NCBI GenBank assembly: GCA_977006965.1
Contig: OZ345361.1
Span: forward strand, 2,666,001 to 2,730,000
DNA length: 64,000 nucleotides
Source of the DNA: Phymatolithon calcareum
Taxonomy: Eukaryota > Rhodophyta > Florideophyceae > Hapalidiales
Direction: 5' to 3'
Part shown: positions 20,431 through 29,670 of the stretch, one piece after another
Numbering within the stretch: the first letter of the stretch is position 1
How the letters are laid out: the number at the start of each line of letters is the position of its first letter
Program-made: the position numbers and the translations under genes
Notes under the pieces: model-generated
What the model was told of the DNA's origin: nothing
Seen by the model: the letters and a program-made list of their open reading frames with translations, nothing else
The model's database searches: none

Positions 20431-21069
20431 ATGACCTTCAGCCGTTCCACCATTGCTCTCTTTGTCGCTCTCATCGCCATCGTCCTTGTCTCCGCAAATG
20501 CCAGTGTTGCGGAGCATGAAGTACACCAAAAGGTGTGCTTCAAGAAGTATAAGACCTGTTGCTACACCTACGGTCCCTGTGGATACGTCGACAAGAAGGT
20601 TGAAGTCGCTCCTCGTTGTGATTACAAGAAGTGTGACAAAGTTTGTAAACCGGTTTGTAAGCTCGTTCCCCACAAACATCTGAAACAGACGTGCGGCTTC
20701 AGCAAGTATCACGACGGAGAGAAGTGTGGCGAGTTCCTTTCCTACAATCACCATAAGCCTGTTGTCACGCGTAAGTGCTTCCCGGTGTACCACTTCAAGA
20801 AGGATTGCTACAAGGAGTATGATGTTATTCACAAGGAGGTTTGCGATCATGATCCGGTGTGTGCTGATGTTTGCACGTTGGAGAAGGCGAAATGTATCAA
20901 GTATGATGTGTATCGATATGTGAAGTACTGCCCGAAGCACGATTGCAGTGAATTCAAGTTCGACGGATCAACTGAAGCACCTAAGGGATATGTGGGGAAG
21001 GAGAGTAAGTTGTTGAAGGAGATCACTGGGAAGCGTGAGAATATTCGGGAGGATGCAGTTCACCACTGA
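20431..21069 (+). CDS. Secreted 18-cysteine protein, copy C
   Basis: 212 residues; signal peptide MTFSRSTIALFVALIAIVLV then SANASVAEHEVHQ. Differs from A and B at a handful of positions (VSANASVAE, SYNHHK, DAVHH). Start chosen as for copy B, with an alternative in-frame ATG at 20404. Upstream region homologous to that of copy B. Lies in the left arm of the inverted duplication. Confidence 0.8.
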   Translation: MTFSRSTIALFVALIAIVLVSANASVAEHEVHQKVCFKKYKTCCYTYGPCGYVDKKVEVAPRCDYKKCDKVCKPVCKLVPHKHLKQTCGFSKYHDGEKCGEFLSYNHHKPVVTRKCFPVYHFKKDCYKEYDVIHKEVCDHDPVCADVCTLEKAKCIKYDVYRYVKYCPKHDCSEFKFDGSTEAPKGYVGKESKLLKEITGKRENIREDAVHH

Positions 21070-21169
21070 GGGCTTCCTAGTTCCATTTACATATGTTGAT
21101 GTCTGGCTCTTGTAACGCGGTGATTTAGCAGATAGCTGTAGGAGCTGGAACTGCCGTTTCTAAGTATCG

Positions 21170-21929
21170 CCAGGACTGGACGGTATGTGCAATAGGAGAG
21201 GAATTAGTTGAAAGAGCTAATATTAAACCACAAGGCTGTTGCAGCTTATTTATGTGAGTAATACAACAGCAATTGTCGTTACATTTACCGCCCTGTTGAA
21301 GAGCTCTTCAGGGGGGTAAGATTACGCTTGCGCTCTACATTTAATGACCTAAGTCCCTGATCTTACACCAGGCGACACAGCAATTGCTGGGAGGGAAAAC
21401 TAACAGGAATTCTCAAAGAATGATCAGTGCGCGATACTCGACCCCGAATTCACTACCGAAGACGCCACACTGTCAAAGTCGAAATCTTTAGCGCATCCTT
21501 TGCGGCTCTTCGATGAGAAGTTCTGAAGCACCCCTCGATATCCGTGTCAGTCCAAAATTGGATAACGTTCATTTGGACGCTTGGTGCCACTTCTCCCGTG
21601 TCTCGATCATTTGTTGGTACAAAAATGTAGCTTTGGCTTTCGGGTGAAGCATCTGAAAGGATCAAACATCAAAGGATTGTCTGTGCGTTATTAAGGGCTC
21701 TTAGTGGCTTTGACTCACAAGCATTGTCTTCTTTCTTTCCTTATTCCGGAAAGATCGCTCATACGGAAGGTAAGCGCCTAAGCTTACATTTCATCCATGA
21801 GAACATTATTCACTTCCTGTCACGATACATCAAGTCCTTCTACCACAAAGCATTTGAGGAACCTGAGAGATTTGATTAAAGTAGCTTTGTATTAGATACA
21901 TAAATGAGCAGCAACAGCCTCAATCATGA
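21170..21929. other. Spacer of the inverted duplication
   Basis: 760 bp unique sequence between the arms. No gene recognised; a 70-codon minus frame at 21453-21665 has no family resemblance. The second copy of the 40-bp repeat sits at 21848-21887, close to the inner edge of the right arm. Confidence 0.6.
21848..21887 (+). repeat. 40-bp repeat, copy 2
   Basis: Same 40-bp word as at 18699-18738, same orientation, one mismatch; 42 bp from the inner boundary of the right arm. Confidence 0.8.
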
Positions 21930-22029
21930 CGATACTTAGAAACGGCAGTTCCAGCTCCTACAGCTATCTGCTAAATCACCGCGTTACAAGAGCCAGACAT
22001 CAACATATGTAAATGGAACTAGGAAGCCC

Positions 22030-22668
22030 TCAGTGGTGAACTGCATCCTCCCGAATATTCTCACGCTTCCCAGTGATCTCCTTCAACAACTTACTCTCCT
22101 TCCCCACATATCCCTTAGGTGCTTCAGTTGATCCGTCGAACTTGAATTCACTGCAATCGTGCTTCGGGCAGTACTTCACATATCGATACACATCATACTT
22201 GATACATTTCGCCTTCTCCAACGTGCAAACATCAGCACACACCGGATCATGATCGCAAACCTCCTTGTGAATAACATCATACTCCTTGTAGCAATCCTTC
22301 TTGAAGTGGTACACCGGGAAGCACTTACGCGTGACAACAGGCTTATGGTGATTGTAGGAAAGGAACTCGCCACACTTCTCTCCGTCGTGATACTTGCTGA
22401 AGCCGCACGTCTGTTTCAGATGTTTGTGGGGAACGAGTTTACAAACCGGTTTACAAACTTTGTCACACTTCTTGTAATCACAACGAGGAGCGACTTCAAC
22501 CTTCTTGTCGACGTATCCACAGGGACCGTAGGTGTAGCAACAGGTCTTATACTTCTTGAAGCACACCTTTTGGTGTACTTCATGCTCCGCAACACTGGCA
22601 TTTGCGGAGACAAGGACGATGGCGATGAGAGCGACAAAGAGAGCAATGGTGGAACGGCTGAAGGTCAT
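22030..22668 (-). CDS. Secreted 18-cysteine protein, copy C'
   Basis: Identical protein to copy C, opposite strand, with the same promoter and TATA box (22772-22778). One synonymous base differs from copy C (Lys codon in CKPVCKLVP). Start at 22668, alternative ATG at 22695. Convergent with copy C across the 760-bp spacer. Confidence 0.8.
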   Translation of the reverse strand: MTFSRSTIALFVALIAIVLVSANASVAEHEVHQKVCFKKYKTCCYTYGPCGYVDKKVEVAPRCDYKKCDKVCKPVCKLVPHKHLKQTCGFSKYHDGEKCGEFLSYNHHKPVVTRKCFPVYHFKKDCYKEYDVIHKEVCDHDPVCADVCTLEKAKCIKYDVYRYVKYCPKHDCSEFKFDGSTEAPKGYVGKESKLLKEITGKRENIREDAVHH

Positions 22669-23840
22669 TATAGAGGGATGTAAGCAAAATACCATGGAAG
22701 TTCGTGTTGGTGTTGTTGTGAAGTAGGGGCTTGAGCTGTGAGAAGAGACCGGACATGGAGGGGGGCTGGTGTTTTATACTGTTCTGGGTCCACAGAAAGC
22801 CATACCAAGTGCTATTCTCCGCTCTCAATTGCACTTAGAAGCCCAGAGCGCAGTCATACGCTTAGCCCCTGAATTTATGTGTCTCAGGATACCGTAATTC
22901 GTAGCATCCGTTGGCGCTCCCGAAATAGTAGAGGCGCTCTGTGCATGATTTTAAACACCAATTGGTGACCTGGACGAAACTACAATTTCAAGAAACGCAG
23001 AAGAACATTAATCAAACCATCGAAGCAAGATCGAAGAGGAATATCCTCCGCGCGGTGGTGCAATGGCGCACAATGAACCACGTGTATAATACGGTTTGAC
23101 CACATTACCGTTTGGGCGCACGACGATCCGTTTCACCGGGTGCTCTCGATCTTATGATATCCAGCTCGTAGCCGACCGTAACCGCCATGGGAGACGGTCC
23201 AGCGGTAATCAGCCGTGAACCTAAATCCAATGTTCCGAAATAATTCGGACCTCAAGATCATGACACCTGCCAACTCTCGAACTCGCGCATCACAACAACA
23301 AGCCAAGCTGTAGCCTTGCATCATCTGCCTCCGTTTGTTCGACCGCTTCGGTAAACGTTTCTTTTGTTCTCGCACCCTCCCCTCCCTTCGTTCTTATAGA
23401 TCAGTTTAGGGAAGCGGAAGTCCTGAGTTTGACCAAGTCGAACTCCTGATGCATCTCCCCCGATGCGCTTGGTCACGCCCGTCGGCATTATAAGATGTGA
23501 TTTCTTCGAGAACTCCACCCGCTGACCGTACACTACCGACACAGCTCTAATGCGTTCAAAAACGTTCTGGCGTCTAGCGGATATCAAGATAAACGATTGC
23601 TATCTCTAGCTTCCAAGTACTAAAGGAGGAAAGATTTTTATTAAAATAAACAGTGTCCGCGTCAAGCATAAAAGAACGAGTCAACCTCAAGTCAATATAA
23701 AGAAATGGACGCCAGTCATCGAACCTCGTCTAGAGCACCACACAGAGAACTGCGAAAGAGCATTCTCATTTAACTATAAAGTGCCGTGTAATGTGGAGCA
23801 ATCGACATCTTTAGTGCATGGAATGGAATTCCGAAGCCCT

Positions 23841-23909
23841 CTCAGTGGTGAAGGGCATCCTCTAAATTGATCTTACGCTTCGCACCGATTTTCCACCACA
23901 ACCTGTTCA
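23841..23909 (-). pseudogene. Mirrored relic of a Cys-rich gene 3' end
   Basis: Reverse-complement copy of the relic at 19190-19258, carried along in the right arm. Confidence 0.7.
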
Positions 23910-24069
23910 GCTTTCCATTGTATCCTTAAGTACTACACAAGGAAGCACTGAGAATTGACCAAAAGGCATCTGATGGTGGTTTTAAGAAAACATCTTTCTC
24001 ATTGTTCAAACAGTTGGTCTCTCAAATCATGAAGATCTCGTTTTGGACGAAGACAGGTGTTTTAACTTC

Positions 24070-24345
24070 TGGTATCCTTTTCAAACCGTCATCACCTATC
24101 CATACGCGCGCATCTGATAGACATTAAGGATTGAGTCTGCGCTAGAGTTCCACGGTGCTTCTCGTGTGCGCTCACATCTGCGAAGTACATGCAAACACTG
24201 GTGGGAAAGATGGAGTAGCGTTCAAAATATCGCATAATTCCCGGTCTGGCCTTGGAAATACAATAAGCTGCACAGTCCTGGGAAATGCGCCCCGCAACAC
24301 AATGGAGCATATGGCATTCCAAGAGCTTGACTAACTCTCAGACAA
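24070..24345. other. Intergenic, no gene seen
   Basis: No recognisable frame or repeat; unique sequence directly outside the right arm. Confidence 0.4.
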
Positions 24346-24520
24346 ATTGCTTTCACGCGCTCCACCTCCGTTCTCTTTGTGGCTATTCTCACTATGGCCT
24401 TTGCAGCAGATTCGCCGATGATTAGATCAAGGAGCCGTCCGAGGTGTTTCGAAAAGTACCAGAACTTTTTCGTACAAATGCGATCCTACCCCCATGTTGA
24501 CCTTCGTCATGCACTCTTCA
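24346..24520 (+). pseudogene. Degenerate 5' end of a Cys-rich family member
   Basis: Reading from ttgctttcacgcgctcc gives FTRSTSVLFVAILTMAFAAD, collinear with the family signal peptide, then RCFEKYQNFFVQMRSYPHVD aligning with the CFKKYKTCCYTYGPCGYVD block of copies A-C. The ATG is TTG here, and the CC pair and next Cys are replaced (FF, Y). Too decayed or diverged to be a normal member; the rest of the mature domain is not recognisable. Confidence 0.6.
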
Positions 24521-24834
24521 CACATCGCCCTACTTCTCACTGGAGCTAATAACTTCACCTTAAAACCACCGAGGTCCAACAAATGCTGTTCTCATCTACT
24601 TTCAAATGCATTCATTCTTGCCCTTCAAAAAGCAGATCTACATTATGTCTGCGCCCGCTTTGGGTATAAGAACTGAATTTAGGAAAACTACATTGGCCAA
24701 GCAAGCAGAAGCTTCTGAAGAACTAGGGAGGTGATGAGACCTTTGCTCTCTCGCAAATGCTCATGGAAACTGTGTGGGCCACGTCAGAGAATCCTCTTAT
24801 CTCCCAGGTGCACTTTGAGGACCACACTCCATGA
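24521..24834. other. Intergenic, no gene seen
   Basis: Between the degenerate Cys-rich relic and the end of the monooxygenase gene; nothing recognised. Confidence 0.4.
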
Positions 24835-26502
24835 TTAGGTCTTCTGCCCCGCATCAAGTTCTCGTTCCAATGTCTCGACGGCTTTTTCCAATCCTTTAGG
24901 TACTCGACCTTGTCTAGCAAATCTATCGACACACTTTCGAAGAAGCGCAACGTCCTCGCACGTAACCTTCATCCTCTCAATGTCGACACCAGCCATTTCC
25001 AGTACCTCCTTGTACACAGCATCCCACTTCTCCAAAGCCCCATAACCAAACATGCGAAATTGTTGCGGGATATAGGGCCCCGTCAACAAGCACTTCGTTA
25101 GCTCAGGGTATTTTGAATAGTCAACGGGGCAACCTGCCTGCTCCGCAAACTCATGTGCAAGCTTGCAGGTTACCTCAATGGGGAAATAATCAGACCTGTT
25201 CTGAATCCACTTTTCCACTCCCTCCCGTATCACAATCGGGCTCGGCATTTTATCCGGGTTTGCAAACGCCCTTGCAATCCAGAGACTCTGCATTTCCAAC
25301 AAACTCATTGCGGATCCCGCAATGTAATACAAACCCAAAAACGCCATACCTGGTACGGCATCATGCCAGGTAAACAAGTAAAGGTCTAGTAGCTCCATGA
25401 TCGAGCTCTCCTTCGGTGCAAAAACTTGCCGCTGTACACTGGGGTCCAAAAACGGAAGGTCGAGGGAATAACCAGTGGCGAAGATAATCGCATCGAAGTT
25501 TCCATGTGAGCCATCTTTGAAAACCACCGCACCAGCTTCGTTCACCTCGGCAATCTCACCCACTTTAACTGTGAGCTTGTCCGCCCGCTTCGCAGCATCC
25601 AAAAACTTGGCATTTACCGGTATGACAAAGCCCGTGTCGTTCGGATCTGGTAAATTGAAGTCAGAATTCCTGCTCAAAGTTTCTTCCATTGTCGACCGAA
25701 GCCTGAGACCCTCATCCAGAGCGTTCGCCACTCCCGACCTCATCATTAGCGATGACACACCGCTTTGTGAAAAATCAGTATACGTCAATCCGGCATTTTG
25801 CTTACGAACGAAATGCTTCATCATGCGCGTAGAAAGCGTGACCGCAGACGGTCCCTGACCTGGTGGGGTATCTGCCAGATCACCGGCGCATTCCGGGCCT
25901 GATAGCGCTCCGCCAACCACTAGTACGTTCTGTCCCGTGAACTGTTCTGGATTTCGATACTCCTTCGAGTGCAGGATGCGACCTGAGAAATTAGACAACC
26001 CTTTCACAGGAATAAACTTCGGCTGTTGATGCCTACCGGTGGCAATGATGACAAAATCGAAGTCCTCATCTTTCTCTTCACCGTTCTGCAACCAGGTAAC
26101 GCGATACGAGCCTTCAGCATCGCCCGTCTGTTTCACGGACGTCACCAGAGAGGAAGTTTGAAAACAACTTTCCAGTTTTGGCGTGATCTTAATGATATGG
26201 TCGATGTAATCGCGCCACTGACGAGCGGTTAGGTAGAGCGAAGCGTGCTCTCCGAGACTATCGTCCGGCCCCTTGCGTAATGGCGGCACATCTGAATACG
26301 ATGTCTCCCAAAAAGTGATGTTGGTGGTGAGGCTGTCGAAAACGCCGCTGGTTTCTTCTGAAAGTGACCAGTGGCCTCCGATGCAATCTGACTTTTCAAA
26401 CACAGTCGGTCGAAGACCTTCTTGCAAACAAGATCTAGCACCGGTGATACCTGCCAATCCCCCTCCGATGATTGCAACCGTAGAACCATGCGTGCGTTCC
26501 AT
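24835..26502 (-). CDS. Flavin-containing monooxygenase
   Basis: NADPH- and FAD-dependent monooxygenase that oxygenates soft nucleophiles (N or S) in small molecules. 555 residues, usual FMO length. Seen in order: FAD-binding GGGLAG at 13-18, VFEKSDCIGGHW, VIIATGRHQQPKFIPVKGL, the FMO signature FxGxxxHxxxY as FSGRILHSKEY at 172-182, the second nucleotide-binding loop VVGGALSG at 195-202 (central Gly of the usual GxGxxG is Ala), and FATGYSLDLPFL near the C-terminal third. Start is the ATG at 26502 with the Rossmann motif close behind. Substrate unknown; no membrane anchor evident. The immediate neighbours are repeats, so context does not help. Confidence 0.9.
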   Translation of the reverse strand: MERTHGSTVAIIGGGLAGITGARSCLQEGLRPTVFEKSDCIGGHWSLSEETSGVFDSLTTNITFWETSYSDVPPLRKGPDDSLGEHASLYLTARQWRDYIDHIIKITPKLESCFQTSSLVTSVKQTGDAEGSYRVTWLQNGEEKDEDFDFVIIATGRHQQPKFIPVKGLSNFSGRILHSKEYRNPEQFTGQNVLVVGGALSGPECAGDLADTPPGQGPSAVTLSTRMMKHFVRKQNAGLTYTDFSQSGVSSLMMRSGVANALDEGLRLRSTMEETLSRNSDFNLPDPNDTGFVIPVNAKFLDAAKRADKLTVKVGEIAEVNEAGAVVFKDGSHGNFDAIIFATGYSLDLPFLDPSVQRQVFAPKESSIMELLDLYLFTWHDAVPGMAFLGLYYIAGSAMSLLEMQSLWIARAFANPDKMPSPIVIREGVEKWIQNRSDYFPIEVTCKLAHEFAEQAGCPVDYSKYPELTKCLLTGPYIPQQFRMFGYGALEKWDAVYKEVLEMAGVDIERMKVTCEDVALLRKCVDRFARQGRVPKGLEKAVETLERELDAGQKT

Positions 26503-28081
26503 TGTTGGAGTTTCACAAGCAATGTGTCACAGGGTTGACGGAGGGCGTTCAGATGTAAACAAGGACGGAGGGACGGAGGGACGGAGCAAGGTGATATCGT
26601 GAAAAACGTTGTGTTAGGGTACGCGCTGTACACCATCATGGTGCACTCCTGACGATTGTCCGCCAATACGGGATGGAACTGTGGAACCAGGGGGATGTAT
26701 GGGGGGGAGTAACACACACCAGTTGTCATACTGCTTTTCTGAAAATGGGTCCATACAATTTCCATGAAGCTTTTCACACGATGTGAAAATGTATCATGTA
26801 TGCATGTTTCTAATGGGAAAACATAAGGTCTACAGTAATCATTATGGCATGAACATTGGGAGTTTCCCAATGTAGCGGTACTGTAGTTCTCGTTGCAGGA
26901 CTAGTCTTTGTGGAGAGAAATAATGGGAAATAAAGGCACTACCCTGCTTAGTCGAAATGTTTTTGATTATCTAATAAACTCATAATCCAGTCCGCACACG
27001 AAGGGTTATCTTTCACAATTAAATTTATGTAACTTGTAAAGTCGGCGTTCCATCCCCCCCTAACATTCCCCTGGTGGAACATACAGTAGTAGATCTACTA
27101 CAGTACACGAAAATCTCGAGATTTTCGTTCTCTTGATGATCTCAACTTGCACCGCCCGACGGATGCGACAAGTGTCGCATTATTTTTGGGCCGTGCCGAA
27201 TTCCAGAGACTGATTCTTGATTCGCTGTTCTGCATGCTGGATTTTCATTTCAGATGGTGAGAGGGCTGCATGTATCATGGAATGGAAGCATCTTCATTCT
27301 GCTTTAGAATGTCCTTCACAGTACTGTACTGTACTGTAATGCTGTCTTCCTGTTGATGTTCAAGTGCTCCAGTACTGTACTGTAGCTTGTTTCCTACTCT
27401 GCACTTGGCCATTTAATGAGTAACTATTCGAACAGAGTTTTATTGACCGACGAATTTCCCATCCGATGAACTTCCTAATTGTTAAACCCATTGGGGGTAT
27501 CAGGAAGAACAAGTTCAATCGTCGTTTTAACTCCTCAGGCATGTCTCTGTATGTGTGACTGTTCTACAGTACTGGCTCTGAAAACTTGAAAAAGTGGAAA
27601 AATGGAAAAAACTCAGTGAATGTGGGCCTGATCGCCATTGACAACTCAGGACATGGACCTCGCTTGCGGGGGTCATTCAGGGTTGTTTTGGGTCAGTCCT
27701 GCGGGTCGGGACGTGAGGCAGGCCTACTGTAGACCAGTGGCTCGTCCGCTACAGTAGTCAGTTTTCTTACGCTCTCGTTTGGTCCATTTGGGCTCAAGCA
27801 GTACCATGCGGATACTGCGTATGTGGGTAATCAATGCCATTTACTCCGTAGCATTTCGCAACCAGACTACTGTAGGGTCTCCAGGGAATCTACCAAGAAC
27901 CAGTACAGTACTGTACAAGCAGAGGGTCTGGTGCACTTTGCGTTTCAGAGACCGAAGTGGGCTCTCTGTGCAATTTTTGCCTCGATTAATTCAACGCTTC
28001 GGGACACGCACGGCTTCTTCTTCTTGCATCCATCTTGCGGATAGGGCCTCCAGCAGGCGGGCTGCTCTCGGACGGAATCTT
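26503..28081. other. Intergenic with GTAC motifs and a palindrome
   Basis: No gene recognised. Short tandem GTAC-type runs occur at about 27318-27342 (cagtactgtactgtactg) and 27370-27384. A 22-bp perfect palindrome (acgaaaatctc and its complement) lies at 27107-27128, preceded by the 16-bp palindrome gtagtagatctactac. Confidence 0.5.
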
Positions 28082-28470
28082 GTGTTTATGAGCCAGTGTT
28101 CGCAGGCATCAACACTACCACTACAGTAACGTTCCGTACAGTTCGTTCTAATCGTCCCAGCAAGTTGCGCTGCGCTTGCATTGACATCTTCGTGTGGCTA
28201 CGAGCAGGAGGCCCAGTACTACTGTAGTCGGACACGGATGTGAGACTTGGCACTAAGCGTAGGGAGCATCAGGATGTACCGGAGGGTTGCGAGTCCAGCA
28301 TTCAAAAGGCCATTACACATACTGTAGGTTCTGTGCCTCTGAAACTTTTGAATTTACAGCTCACCGAGCTCGGCGGCCTTGCCACTGTGGAGCAAGTCTC
28401 TATCTCATTAATCAGACAAAAGTACCGTCGTGCACTTTCAGCGGAATGCGTTTGTCAAACACATTCCTTT

Positions 28471-28509
28471 TTTTACTTGAATGGGTCAATGTGACCCATT
28501 CAAGTAAAA
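28471..28509. repeat. Perfect 18-bp hairpin in unit 1
   Basis: Arms ttttacttgaatgggtca / tgacccattcaagtaaaa around atg. The counterpart in unit 2 (35053-35090) keeps the structure with a mismatch. Confidence 0.85.
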
Positions 28510-28602
28510 TATCCGGCCCATCTGACCGATGACTATATACACCCTCTCGCCGCCTTCATCGACTGTTTTAACGACCGCGATCATGTCCGCTGGCGCGTAT
28601 GA

Positions 28603-29311
28603 AGCGAGCGGAAGGGCGAAGTTGCACGCGTTGAACAATCGCATGGCCGGTCGTGGCTGTGGCACATTCTACTGTCCACTAACGCAGTCGAGCACGTACA
28701 GCATTTGTCCGTGGAGACTGGCTCGCTACTGCGCGCCACGCGCCCCGCCGTTGTCGTCAACCACCATGTGTCGCACATTGGCAACGCCCGCTATGTCGCG
28801 CGGTTAGGCGACGACGTCGCTCTGCTGGACGTGTACGAGTGCGGCTTCCCCGCGGCATACGGCCTATCGTGTGCCCATGCGTTTCCTCTCGCGCCGCGTG
28901 TACGGCTATTGACTGAGGACGTCGCTGGTCGCCGCGTCGTGCCCAATTATCGTCTCATCGAGCGCAACGAGGCCGCATTTGCTCAAGGGAAGCGGCTCAT
29001 GGCCCCGCCCACGACTGTGCAAGCTCCGCCTAGCATTGGCAGAGTTGCGCTACGACCGCTTCCCGACATCAGGGCTGTGCGAAAAGGAGCCACCAGCTCA
29101 AACCACGGTAGCAAAAGCGGCACGCGCAGCAGTTGCCCAGGCGCAAGGTAGGACAGCGTTGTCGTGCAGCAAGTGTGGTGAGAGCGGACAAAATTCAGGA
29201 ATGTGCACGACGGCTTTTGCAACAACAGCGCGCGGAAGAAGAGTTACTAATGGAATTGCGTGCCCTTGTGCGCAAGCGCAGCTACGAGCACTGCTTCATC
29301 GACCGCCCTAA
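28603..29311 (+). pseudogene. MULE-like transposase C-terminal relic, unit 1
   Basis: One frame (28603-29151) reads HILLSTNAVEHVQHLS, then VALLDVYECGFPAAYGLSCAHAF, resembling the SWIM zinc finger that follows the DDE domain of Mutator-like (MULE) transposases (CxH kept, first CxC Cys lost). A second frame (28979-29311) carries CSKCGESGQNSGMC, the CCHC zinc knuckle of the same proteins with its His changed to Gln. A frameshift separates the two parts, and no DDE catalytic part is found upstream, so it is dead. Confidence 0.6.
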
Positions 29312-29670
29312 CGGTGATCCGGCCGAGAGTATGTGTTATAAGCAATGCATGAAAGGGGAGTCAGGCCGGCTTGTTTAGATGATGGAGCAGATAATCTGGC
29401 CAGTGTTTGGATGGTGACAACTGTCAAAACCGGCGTATGATAACTGCCTCAAACTGACACTAAATGCCGTCTATCCAGCGCCGTGCTGTGAGCTTGGATT
29501 ACGTCACCGCATCTTTTGCGACAGCAGTGTACCCTTCGAAGGGCAACAATGTACTTGTCGATGGGTATTATTGCGCTAAAGCGGTAAGCAGTGCTTAAAC
29601 GATGCACGCCGCATGAAGTCGCGATAGTAAGGGAGACTCTCCCATGCTGCGATACGGTGCATATGCCAAC

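Larger units (their letters stand above)
19030..21169 (+). repeat. Left arm of 2.14-kb inverted duplication
   Basis: Mirror image of 21930-24069: position x pairs with 43099 minus x over the whole arm. Outer ends pair exactly at 19030/24069 and inner ends at 21169/21930; one base outside each end no longer matches. In the parts I compared I saw one difference, a synonymous AAG/AAA within the Cys-rich gene. The arm carries Cys-rich copy C with its promoter, an older relic of the same family and about 900 bp of other sequence. Confidence 0.93.
21930..24069 (-). repeat. Right arm of 2.14-kb inverted duplication
   Basis: Reverse complement of 19030-21169, carrying Cys-rich copy C' and the mirrored relic. 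Outer edge at 24069 is followed by unrelated sequence. Confidence 0.93.

Noticed and set aside
20416-20940. 174-codon antisense frame conserved in Cys-rich copies (also 22159-22683)
   Set aside because: Conservation follows from the sense gene; in copies A and B the frame is broken into smaller pieces, and the sense strand has signal peptide and regular cysteines.
28529-28807. Separate gene reading through 28529-28807 and 34910-35386
   Set aside because: Another frame of the transposase relic; the zinc-finger-bearing frame explains the sequence better.
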